DNA of 64,000 bases from an uncultured Lachnospiraceae bacterium (GTDB lineage: Bacteria; Bacillota; Clostridia; Lachnospirales; Lachnospiraceae). Every line of letters starts with the position of its first letter. The stretch's first letter is position 1. Of the stretch, positions 25,525-32,127 are shown piece by piece. Below the pieces are notes generated by a model that saw only the letters and a program-made list of their open reading frames with translations, was not told where the DNA came from and made no database searches. The position numbers and the translations under genes are program-made. The DNA lies in the NCBI GenBank assembly GCA_905203555.1, contig CAJKWK010000004.1, forward strand, positions 1 through 64,000, given 5' to 3'.

Positions 25525-26625
25525 ATGAAAAAAAGAATGAGAATGTGGTTAGTGGTTTTGGCAATTTGTCTCGGATTTACATTTACGTCATATGCTGATG
25601 TAACTTTTTCCGAGGAAACCAATGTTACGACTAACGAGGAAACCGAGGAAAAAACCGAGGAAGAAGACAATGATTCACAGAGCAACGATACCGCATCCGA
25701 GCCATCCGATGAAGAAGACGACAATAGTTCTTCTGACCAGGATGAAATCGAAGAGGAAGATTCTGACAATGTGAACCAGGGAAACCCATCTGTGGATTCC
25801 ACAGATGATGACACATTTCATACTTCTGATAAAGAGGTAGAGGATAATGTGGAAGTGGATTTTGGCAACAGACCAATCGAACCGGAAACTCCTGTTGAGC
25901 CGGAGGTTCCAACCGAACCGGAAACTCCTGTTGAGCCAGAAGTACCGACGGAACCGGAAGTTCCTGTTGAGCCGGAAGTACCGACCGAGCCGGAGGTTCC
26001 AACCGAACCGGAAGTTCCTGTTGAGCCAGAAGTACCGACAGAACCAGAAGTTCCCGTTGAACCGGAAATACCAACCGAACCAGAAGTTCCCGTTGAGCCG
26101 GAAGTACCGATGGAACCGGAAGAACCATCCAGACCTAATCGTCCGGAATCGGATCGACCTACTGTTAAAGTAATTCCATCTGAACCGGAACAGGTAATTG
26201 TACACATTCCTGCAGACATTGTAGAAGAACCGGAAATACCAGAGCAGGTAATTGTGAATCCACCTATGAATGATCTGCCAAAGACAGGCGATGAAAGAAA
26301 TGCATTATCAGTATTTCTGTTTATCGGCAGTTTTGCGGGACTCATCCTATTAGGAAGTTCCACATGGATGGAAAAGAATTTTAAAAAGAAAATGTGTGTG
26401 AATAAAAATAGGGTTCTTCAAATGAACACTTTTCAGTCAAAACCAACTATGTTTTGGCAGGCTGTTTCAAGCATTAATCCAACAGAAACACACATAACAC
26501 CTATCAATTGTAGAAGAAAGTATCTATTTGGTAATACAAATAGGGTAGCCAAACCGTACCGTCATACTTCTTATGACTCGGTACAAAATCATGCCTATGT
26601 AGGACGATGTCGAAATAAGACATAA
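25525..26625 (+). CDS. Pro-Glu-rich LPKTG surface protein with an odd C-terminal tail
   Basis: 366 aa from the ATG at 25525 (AGAAAGGAATAAAAAC upstream); the frame is open back to 25453 without a ribosome site. A signal peptide (MKKRMRMWLVVLAICLGFTF) is followed by an acidic Ser/Asp/Glu stretch, a repeat stalk of PEVPTEPEVPVE units, LPKTG near residue 251, and a membrane helix. Normally a short basic tail would end the protein. Here about 80 more residues follow EKNFKKK, with no family resemblance. The DNA of that tail is full of inverted repeats and probably belongs to a structured RNA. A +1 frame would stop at TGA 26399-26401, so the tail may result from an indel near the end. Confidence 0.75.
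   Translation: MKKRMRMWLVVLAICLGFTFTSYADVTFSEETNVTTNEETEEKTEEEDNDSQSNDTASEPSDEEDDNSSSDQDEIEEEDSDNVNQGNPSVDSTDDDTFHTSDKEVEDNVEVDFGNRPIEPETPVEPEVPTEPETPVEPEVPTEPEVPVEPEVPTEPEVPTEPEVPVEPEVPTEPEVPVEPEIPTEPEVPVEPEVPMEPEEPSRPNRPESDRPTVKVIPSEPEQVIVHIPADIVEEPEIPEQVIVNPPMNDLPKTGDERNALSVFLFIGSFAGLILLGSSTWMEKNFKKKMCVNKNRVLQMNTFQSKPTMFWQAVSSINPTETHITPINCRRKYLFGNTNRVAKPYRHTSYDSVQNHAYVGRCRNKT
25890..26130 (+). repeat. Tandem PEVP(T/V)E coding repeats
   Basis: About 36-nt units encoding EPEVPTEPEVPV with minor changes (PETP, PEIP, PMEP). The regularity also creates long open frames on the other strand, which I do not regard as genes. Confidence 0.85.
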
Positions 26626-26795
26626 TCCACATGTATTTCCTTTCACAATGGAACACAGAGCGAAACTAGCTCGTTGTAACAGAACATTGTGAATTGTATT
26701 TTATGCAATGCGTTGTGTGATTTACTACATACATCTGAGCGTCTTAGCTCAATGTAATAGGCTTTGTAGAATAATACAATTCAAATTGCGCACTT
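26410..26795 (+). ncRNA. Candidate structured RNA: chain of inverted repeats
   Basis: At least seven helices can be drawn in order: CAAAAC/GTTTTG (26438/26451), TGTTTC/GAAACA (26463/26485), CTATTTG/CAAATAG (26524/26537), GTACCGTCATA with TATGA and CGGTAC (26556/26572), GGA plus ATGTC with GACAT plus TCC (26602/26619), TTCACAATG/CATTGTGAA around GAGC/GCTC (26642/26685), and GAATTGTATT/AATACAATTC around CTACA/TGTAG, ACAT/ATGT and GAGC/GCTC (26691/26773). The last two share three bases. An intrinsic terminator follows at 26799. The first half overlaps the odd tail of the preceding frame. I do not recognise the family; a phage-type ornate large RNA or a structured 3' UTR are options. Confidence 0.5.
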
Positions 26796-26798
26796 TTT

Positions 26799-26827
26799 AA
26801 GCCCTCCTTTTTCTGGAGGGCTTTTTT
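26799..26827 (+). terminator. Terminator after the structured region
   Basis: AAGCCCTCC pairs with GGAGGGCTT around TTTTTCT, then TTTTT. Confidence 0.95.
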
Positions 26828-26865
26828 AAATATTTTATTTGAAAATGCCGATGAAAAAGTATGAT

Positions 26866-26880
26866 TTTTCTTATCCGCAA
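26866..26880 (+). promoter_or_regulatory. TTTTCTTATCCGCAA box before the transglutaminase gene
   Basis: Ends 3 nt before TTGACT (26884). Twenty-five nt separate CCGCA from the CATAATT at 26905. Confidence 0.55.
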
Positions 26881-26902
26881 GTTTTGACTTGTAAAAAATC
26901 CA

Positions 26903-26911
26903 CCCATAATT
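26903..26911 (+). promoter_or_regulatory. CCCATAATT box before the 26982 gene
   Basis: TTGACT lies 15 nt upstream of CATAAT, one of two boxes in the set with a good -35-like element. 70 nt before the ATG. Confidence 0.65.
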
Positions 26912-26981
26912 ATAATAGAAAGAAGTATCATTTTTATTAACAATAATGCCAGCGTTCCTGGTACTGAAAGGTGGATTTTAA

Positions 26982-27848
26982 ATGAGAAAGACAATATTAA
27001 ATATCATTGCAGTCATTGGTGTATGCGCTTTTTGTACGATGAGTTCTTTTGCAGCTACAGATGGTTCCGGCGTGGTGCAAGTATCAGAAACGGAAGCGTC
27101 AACGGAACTGATCCGAAAAAATCCAGAAACTATGACAGCGGAAGAAATTATCAATGACCTGTATTATAACATGGGACATATGGAACTGATCCGATGTGCA
27201 AAAGATAATGCGGCATTGCTGACTGGTGAAAAAGCAGTAGTGGATAACAGCGGTTACATGCTGATCGGCGTCTACAATGATGCTTCTGTGATGTATGATG
27301 CGGCATACCCACTTGGAACGCAAGAACAAGCTATTGGTGTGCGAAGTGATGGAACCTACGCTGCGCTCCTGTCATACGCTGATTACCCAACAGAATCGAA
27401 ACAGAAAGAAAACAAGGAGGCATTAAATTATTTTTATCAGATTGCTTGGGATTTAAGAGAAGCAACAGATGAAATGACAGACAGGGAGACGATCGTGTAT
27501 CTGACAAATTGGATTCACTCTCATATTACAGAACGGATTGTCGGTCTGGAAGGACAGCCAGCTACTCGCCTCATGTCCAGAGTGGCAGACTGTGATGGAC
27601 ACGCTTCCTTATTTCATGTATTTGCCACATTTTGTGGGATTCCTACAGAAGAGGTAATGGGAACATGGAAAGGTGGAAATCATGCGTGGAACCGAGTATT
27701 TGTAGATGGAGAATGGCTGTTTACCGACGCAGTTTCAAATCAGACCTTATTCTCTGCTGATGAAGCAGCCACAATGCAGTATGTGGAAAAATCAGTCCTG
27801 TATAAAACAATTGAAGAAGCTAAAAACAGTGGTTATATGATTCAGTAA
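26982..27848 (+). CDS. Secreted transglutaminase-like protein
   Basis: 288 aa. Signal peptide MRKTILNIIAVIGVCAFCTMSSFAA. The transglutaminase-like core carries the Cys-His-Asp triad: VADCDGHASLFHVFATFCGI (C204), GGNHAWNRVFVDG (H234) and FTDA (D249). Bacterial members are mostly cysteine peptidases or cross-linking enzymes acting outside the cell. It is a single-gene unit among surface-protein genes, so wall or surface-protein processing is plausible. A second transglutaminase-like protein lies at 61889. The substrate is unknown. Confidence 0.8.
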   Translation: MRKTILNIIAVIGVCAFCTMSSFAATDGSGVVQVSETEASTELIRKNPETMTAEEIINDLYYNMGHMELIRCAKDNAALLTGEKAVVDNSGYMLIGVYNDASVMYDAAYPLGTQEQAIGVRSDGTYAALLSYADYPTESKQKENKEALNYFYQIAWDLREATDEMTDRETIVYLTNWIHSHITERIVGLEGQPATRLMSRVADCDGHASLFHVFATFCGIPTEEVMGTWKGGNHAWNRVFVDGEWLFTDAVSNQTLFSADEAATMQYVEKSVLYKTIEEAKNSGYMIQ

Positions 27849-27866
27849 TGTATGCTTTACAGTTTT

Positions 27867-27902
27867 ATCTCCTGCGGAATAGTTGCCGCAGGGGATTTTT
27901 TG
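27867..27902 (+). terminator. Terminator after the transglutaminase gene
   Basis: ATCTCCTGCGG pairs with CCGCAGGGGAT across AATAGTTG, then TTTTTTG. Confidence 0.9.
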
Positions 27903-27979
27903 TTTCGAATATATCACACACAAAAGTGTGAGGGAAATTCACTCGTATTTAAACGACACAGAACAACCTCCCATCACAT

Positions 27980-27988
27980 CCCATAATT
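27980..27988 (+). promoter_or_regulatory. CCCATAATT box before the 28015 gene
   Basis: 26 nt before the ATG, the shortest leader of the set. A CACAC/GTGTG inverted repeat lies upstream near 27917. Confidence 0.6.
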
Positions 27989-28014
27989 ATAAAAACAAAA
28001 GGAGGTAATGCATT

Positions 28015-29610
28015 ATGGATCATCCAAATGATAAAAATCGTAACCATACAGCTTTTGAAGTGAGTGACCTTCAAAAAGCTCAATTCCGACAGGAAGCAAT
28101 GCGCATGTATGCTCAGTTAGATACGCAGGAAAAAATCGATCGTGCGCTGAATCCACTGATTAACCCTTCGCCAATCTCTCGTCTTTGGACATGGACAAGA
28201 GCACGTATTGGTTCTTTTGTTAATATGCTCAAAGTAGCTACGATGTCATTGTTCCTGGGGCGTGCCGCTACTGATAAGCGCTTAAACGAAGGAAATCGGA
28301 ATGCGGAAAAGCAGGAGAAAATCGCAGAAGCAAGGAAAGAAGCGAAAATCCAAGTGTTAAATGAAAAGAAAGCAGCATTGGAAAAAGAATCTGTAATTCC
28401 AGAAAAAGATGGTGCTCCTACTACAAATCAACAACCCAGCCAGGAAACGGAGAAAGAACCATCTGCAGAACAGGAATCTCAGAAGCAAGGCTTTTCACAG
28501 AAGCAGCCGCAAAATGAAATACAGCTAATGAAGCCAAATGAAACCATCCTGTCACTGCAGATTGCAAAGATGACGGAGCAATACCAAAGGGGATTCTTGG
28601 AACTTTTGCAGCGAGAATCTGGATTAGAAGCAGAAAGTATTCAAGTGACAAACTCTATAACAAAAAATGGGAAACCGTGTATCCAAGTGACTATGGAATT
28701 GAATCCTGGAATTATGTCGCAAATCCGTATCGACGAGCATGGTCGTTATCTTGGAAACACGAAAGAAATGACAGCGGAAGAAAAACGTATCTGCGGTGAT
28801 ATAAGGAAACTGCTTTTATATTACACAGCCAGGGAATATGCACCATCAAAAGACAAAGAACTATATGATAGAACCGGTTACAAACAAGACGGACGTATCC
28901 TGCGCGCAACAGAGCATAACAAAAATACACTGCGTCCAGGAACTACATTGACGCGAAAAGATTTCTTACGTGCGTTTCAAACTGCAACCGAAAGAGGGTA
29001 TGTTAATTATTTCGATTTCGGACATATCTTGAGTGTAAAACAGGAAAATGGACGTTTATCTGCATCGATTGATGGACAAACCATTGATTTATCCACGGCC
29101 AAAGATCATAAGGATGGAGCTGATATCTTGCATGATATTTATGTTGCAAAAATCAAAGAAGATTACGATGCAATTGAATCTGGCACCCATGCGCTCACTC
29201 AATCCATTGATCTTTATAAAAATACTTATGAACAGGAACAATCTCAAAAACAGGTAGAAATAGGATCAACTGAAATAGAAAAAACGATTGAAAATCAGGA
29301 AACCGATGTAATACAAGAAGAACTAGGAATATCAATGTCCATTCAAGGGCAGGCTCAAGATGCAACCATCACACAGGAAAATATAGATGGAATTCCATTT
29401 GAAGATTATGACGATGTACAGTATGAAGGAATATTACAGGAGTTTCCTCCATACGAAGCTTATGATTTCGACCAAACACAGATTGTAACACCATTGGATG
29501 AAAATGGGTGCCCAACACAAATCGAAATGGACGCTCAGGAACCATATGAAAATACTCAGGAATTATTAGGAAATGAGCAGGTATTGGAAGAACAAGACCC
29601 AGAGCGATAA
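28015..29610 (+). CDS. Unknown 531-aa protein, possibly membrane-associated
   Basis: GGAGG 9 nt before the ATG. A helical N-terminus includes a weakly hydrophobic stretch (RIGSFVNMLKVATMSLFLGRAA, about residues 64-86). A charged coiled-coil and Gln/Glu-rich linker (90-180) follows, then an alpha/beta domain (about 185-400) and an acidic tail. The alpha/beta region (QVTMELNPGIMSQIRIDEHG) resembles in style a segment of the next gene. I do not recognise it. It forms an operon with 29623. Confidence 0.5.
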   Translation: MDHPNDKNRNHTAFEVSDLQKAQFRQEAMRMYAQLDTQEKIDRALNPLINPSPISRLWTWTRARIGSFVNMLKVATMSLFLGRAATDKRLNEGNRNAEKQEKIAEARKEAKIQVLNEKKAALEKESVIPEKDGAPTTNQQPSQETEKEPSAEQESQKQGFSQKQPQNEIQLMKPNETILSLQIAKMTEQYQRGFLELLQRESGLEAESIQVTNSITKNGKPCIQVTMELNPGIMSQIRIDEHGRYLGNTKEMTAEEKRICGDIRKLLLYYTAREYAPSKDKELYDRTGYKQDGRILRATEHNKNTLRPGTTLTRKDFLRAFQTATERGYVNYFDFGHILSVKQENGRLSASIDGQTIDLSTAKDHKDGADILHDIYVAKIKEDYDAIESGTHALTQSIDLYKNTYEQEQSQKQVEIGSTEIEKTIENQETDVIQEELGISMSIQGQAQDATITQENIDGIPFEDYDDVQYEGILQEFPPYEAYDFDQTQIVTPLDENGCPTQIEMDAQEPYENTQELLGNEQVLEEQDPER

Positions 29611-29622
29611 GGGGGCGATGAA

Positions 29623-30390
29623 ATGACAGCTTATCAGAAGTTAAGAGATTATATCGAGCAGAACCATATACAGACAGCTATTGCATACATGGAGATGCGT
29701 ACTGGGATCAGCCGCAATTTCATTCAATTAGGTGTGGATGAACAGGATAGGATTCGCATTTCGTTTTCTGTACCACGCCTGGATATGTCCCCTTACCATT
29801 ATGGCGCTACCATCACGCCAGAATGGGATACATTAGAGAAAAATGAATGTGCCAGGAATTTATCCATATGTTTAGGCTGGTTCGTTGGACACCAAAAAGG
29901 AGATGTTATGGAAGCGGAATTGCGGTTGCATCAACAAACGCAGCACGACCTCCCATCAGAATATTATCCCAAGTATAGTTACCATGATCTGGAAGTGGAA
30001 TTTGTACACTTACTGGGGAATTGTGCAATGTCTGGACAACAAATGCTATCAGCTTCGTTTCATGGACACGCCATTGAAATACAGGTTAACCCAGAAAGGC
30101 AAACAATCCAAAATGTATCAGTGGACGGAATTGAAGTGTATGACGCCGCTAAGGGAGCGGTTGAACATGAAGGGATTGCTGGACTCATGACGAATGCATT
30201 GTGCGAATCCCTTTATAAGGAAGGAATGTATGACTGTGAGCGCACCGTACAGGAATTCGATGAAACATACGGCATTTCCCAATTGAACGAACGAGGAGAG
30301 TTTGACCAGGAACAGGACAGCGGACTGGAAATCAATTGGATGAACGACCTGATGTTTGACCCAATCGGAAAAGAAGAATGGGAACGTTAA
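29623..30390 (+). CDS. Unknown 255-aa protein
   Basis: Starts 12 nt after the previous gene with GGGGGCGATGAA upstream. Predicted soluble and alpha/beta: MTAYQKLRDYIEQNHIQTAI, later AEIQ-like strands (GHAIEIQVNPERQTIQNVSV). Paired with the 28015 gene and followed by a terminator. No motif recognised. Both proteins have long acidic C-termini, as do many proteins of this element. Confidence 0.5.
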   Translation: MTAYQKLRDYIEQNHIQTAIAYMEMRTGISRNFIQLGVDEQDRIRISFSVPRLDMSPYHYGATITPEWDTLEKNECARNLSICLGWFVGHQKGDVMEAELRLHQQTQHDLPSEYYPKYSYHDLEVEFVHLLGNCAMSGQQMLSASFHGHAIEIQVNPERQTIQNVSVDGIEVYDAAKGAVEHEGIAGLMTNALCESLYKEGMYDCERTVQEFDETYGISQLNERGEFDQEQDSGLEINWMNDLMFDPIGKEEWER

Positions 30391-30403
30391 TCAGACAAAA
30401 AAT

Positions 30404-30430
30404 GGGGCAGGAGTATCCTGTCCTTTTTTT
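30404..30430 (+). terminator. Terminator of the 28015-30390 operon
   Basis: GGGGCAGGA pairs with TCCTGTCC over a short loop, followed by seven T. Confidence 0.9.
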
Positions 30431-30451
30431 GCCAATTTATCGCTAAATAGA

Positions 30452-30460
30452 GACATAATT
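30452..30460 (+). promoter_or_regulatory. GACATAATT box before the 30490 gene
   Basis: A variant with GA in place of the usual pyrimidines. 29 nt before the ATG. Confidence 0.5.
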
Positions 30461-30489
30461 AAAGAAACATAAAAAAGGAGAGAACGAAA

Positions 30490-31359
30490 ATGCAAAAGGA
30501 CGATCATCAGATGGTAGTCAATCAAACTGATAGTATTGACTACAATCAACTGGAAACAGATAAAGCGCTGGCGCAAGATCCGGTAGAAATATTACGCAAC
30601 CGTGCTTCCCAGAAATTAAAACAGATCGGAATTCCGGGAACAAACGACATCCTGAATGCGTTCCATGATAAGGATGACCAGGAACATAGCTTAACCGTTG
30701 TGGATATCCAACTGAATTACCTGGACCTTACTCAAGAAGAAGTGACGCACAGCAAATCCATCATGCTGACCATGAATCCAGAAGTTATAGTGGAAAAGAC
30801 AGGGTCTTACAACACGGTAGCATTGCAGTTCCCAAAGAAGAAATCCGCAGAAATTAACCGGCTGTGGAGTTTGCTCTCTGATTATGGAACTGAAATGGCG
30901 CAGTTTGATGTCAGCGCTGGTGAAATGCCTATCATTAGCGTTACTGTCATTCCAATGACATTAGGCGGACAGTACGGAATGGTAGCTTCCGATCCAATTT
31001 TCTACCACTTGCAACCATCATCGCCTATGGAGGATTACTGTGATCAAATCAGACTATTGTTCGCACCAGAGTCTGTTATGTTTGTGCGAGATGATTCCTT
31101 TAAGAGTGATGAGGTACTGGCAACTGTTAAAATGGAGCTGGCATCTGAACGCCTCAATGAAGAAGCAATCATTCAGGCGCAGCTGGAAAAAGAAGAGTTT
31201 GAAAAAGAACACGAGAAAGAAATGCAGGAATATAGAGAACATTACCAGCATGGAAAGCATCAGTTTACAGCATCAACAGGCGCAGATGGTACATTTAAAA
31301 CCGATGCTACGCATAAATCAGGTTTTCGGTCTTCCACACAATCAGACCAGAATCAGTAA
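30490..31359 (+). CDS. Unknown 289-aa protein
   Basis: AAAAGGAGAG upstream of the ATG. Residues about 1-215 look like a soluble alpha/beta domain (LTVVDIQLNYLDLTQEEVTH, then ISVTVIPMTLGGQYGMVASD). Residues 215-255 are a strongly charged helix rich in Glu/Lys, and the end is Ser/Thr/His-rich. Single-gene unit between a box and the next box. No family recognised. Confidence 0.5.
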   Translation: MQKDDHQMVVNQTDSIDYNQLETDKALAQDPVEILRNRASQKLKQIGIPGTNDILNAFHDKDDQEHSLTVVDIQLNYLDLTQEEVTHSKSIMLTMNPEVIVEKTGSYNTVALQFPKKKSAEINRLWSLLSDYGTEMAQFDVSAGEMPIISVTVIPMTLGGQYGMVASDPIFYHLQPSSPMEDYCDQIRLLFAPESVMFVRDDSFKSDEVLATVKMELASERLNEEAIIQAQLEKEEFEKEHEKEMQEYREHYQHGKHQFTASTGADGTFKTDATHKSGFRSSTQSDQNQ

Positions 31360-31404
31360 TTTTTTTCATCAATCACAAATATCCATTGACACCATGATTC
31401 TATT

Positions 31405-31413
31405 CCCATAATT
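31405..31413 (+). promoter_or_regulatory. CCCATAATT box before the 31450 gene
   Basis: TTGACA (31386-31391) lies 15 nt upstream of CATAAT, the best -35 match in the set. 36 nt before the ATG. Confidence 0.65.
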
Positions 31414-31449
31414 AGGACGAAAAATTAGAGGCATCCAAAGGAGGAATAC

Positions 31450-31710
31450 ATGATGGATATGGAACTGTTAACAATGATTACCAGAGCGGGGCTGTTATTC
31501 AGTGTTATGTTTTGCATCGGCAATGTCCTTTATACGGAAATTCGTGGTGAAGGATATACTATGAGCAAAGTGATCAGCGGCGCTATTAGACGCAGGAAGC
31601 ATGCGAACCCGAAAACAGGGAAACGCTTTTTCTGTTATTTCGATGCAACGGAGAATGGATTTGTTGAACACAGGATTGAAATAGGAGCAAATCGTCATGC
31701 AGGAAAATAA
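31450..31710 (+). CDS. Small basic protein with one membrane helix
   Basis: 86 aa, GGAGG upstream; ATG at 31450 or 31453. The N-terminus (LITRAG-type LLTMITRAGLLFSVMFCIGN) could insert into the membrane. The rest is basic (SKVISGAIRRRKHANPKTGK). Function unknown. It is followed at once by another small frame at 31717. Confidence 0.5.
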   Translation: MMDMELLTMITRAGLLFSVMFCIGNVLYTEIRGEGYTMSKVISGAIRRRKHANPKTGKRFFCYFDATENGFVEHRIEIGANRHAGK

Positions 31711-31716
31711 TATCAC

Positions 31717-31875
31717 ATGGATGGAGATGCTCGGAATTGTCGGGAACAGCACATTGAAGTTGCGCGAATGTACGGAAACGGCATTCTAACAGAATCAGAA
31801 TTGTTCTCTCTGGTATCAGAAAAAGAAGCAAGAACAATCAAACAGTTTTATCATGGACAAAGAAGATCTCACTAG
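31717..31875 (+). CDS. Possible 52-aa protein
   Basis: ATG at 31717, 6 nt after the previous stop, with AGGAAAATAATATCAC before it. The product MDGDARNCREQHIEVARMYG continues with a helix-rich, charged sequence (LTESELFSLVSEKEARTIKQ). Its stop lies inside the terminator hairpin at 31861. An alternative 30-aa frame from 31697 is less convincing. The amino-acid pattern favours a real small gene, but no homology is known to me. Confidence 0.4.
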   Translation: MDGDARNCREQHIEVARMYGNGILTESELFSLVSEKEARTIKQFYHGQRRSH

Positions 31876-31890
31876 AGGTCTTCTTTTTTT
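31861..31890 (+). terminator. Terminator after the 31450 unit
   Basis: AGAAGATCTC-ACTA-GAGGTCTTCT with one T-G pair, then TTTTTT. Confidence 0.9.
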
Positions 31891-31936
31891 ATTCTTGTTT
31901 ACTTTCATCTATTCTCATAATATTTCTTCATCCAAT

Positions 31937-31945
31937 TCCATAATT
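31937..31945 (+). promoter_or_regulatory. TCCATAATT box with no gene behind it
   Basis: Followed by TCTTTGAAAC. The 29 nt at 31917-31945 are identical to 35431-35459, the box before the HD gene. The next start codon is 180 nt away and has its own box. Confidence 0.6.
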
Positions 31946-31949
31946 TCTT

Positions 31950-32047
31950 TGAAACTACATGAGGCATCGAGCAAAACTGTATGAATCGATAGCCTCCGCT
32001 TACAAAACGGTTTTGTGTTATTTATGACTTATTTGGATATATCCAAA
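31950..32047 (+). ncRNA. Candidate small RNA or leader upstream of nrdD
   Basis: About 100 nt between two CATAATT boxes. One hairpin pairs GAGGC and ATCGA with TCGAT and GCCTC around a 15-nt loop (31961-32000). A second is ACAAAAC/GTTTTGT (from 32012). There is no clear U-run, so it may be the first part of a longer nrdD leader rather than a free RNA. Confidence 0.35.
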
Positions 32048-32048
32048 T
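32031..32048 (+). promoter_or_regulatory. 18-bp perfect palindrome at the nrdD promoter
   Basis: ATTTGGATATATCCAAAT touches the CATAATT box at 32048 and would cover the -35 region. A dimeric regulator could bind here. Confidence 0.5.
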
Positions 32049-32056
32049 CCATAATT
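32048..32056 (+). promoter_or_regulatory. TCCATAATT box before nrdD
   Basis: 71 nt before the ATG at 32128, between the palindrome and the NrdR-box-like pair. Confidence 0.6.
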
Positions 32057-32062
32057 GATATG

Positions 32063-32110
32063 GCACAATATCATGTGTATATCAAAAATAAAATACACAA
32101 TACCTAGTTT
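32063..32110 (+). promoter_or_regulatory. Pair of NrdR-box-like sites before nrdD
   Basis: GCACAATATCATGTGT (32063-32078) and ACACAATACCTAGTTT (32095-32110) each match 14 of 16 positions of the NrdR consensus acaCwAtAtmtwgTgt. Their starts are 32 bp apart, about three helical turns, the usual NrdR arrangement. The host NrdR repressor could therefore control the element's reductase. Confidence 0.6.
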
Positions 32111-32127
32111 ATTATAGGAGGAACACT

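Noticed and set aside
25890..26130. CRISPR-like regular repeats
   Set aside because: The units are contiguous coding repeats without unique spacers and no cas genes are present.
25631..26363. Long minus-strand and alternate-frame open frames opposite the Pro-Glu repeats
   Set aside because: They are by-products of the repetitive codons; the plus-strand frame has a signal peptide, LPKTG and membrane helix.
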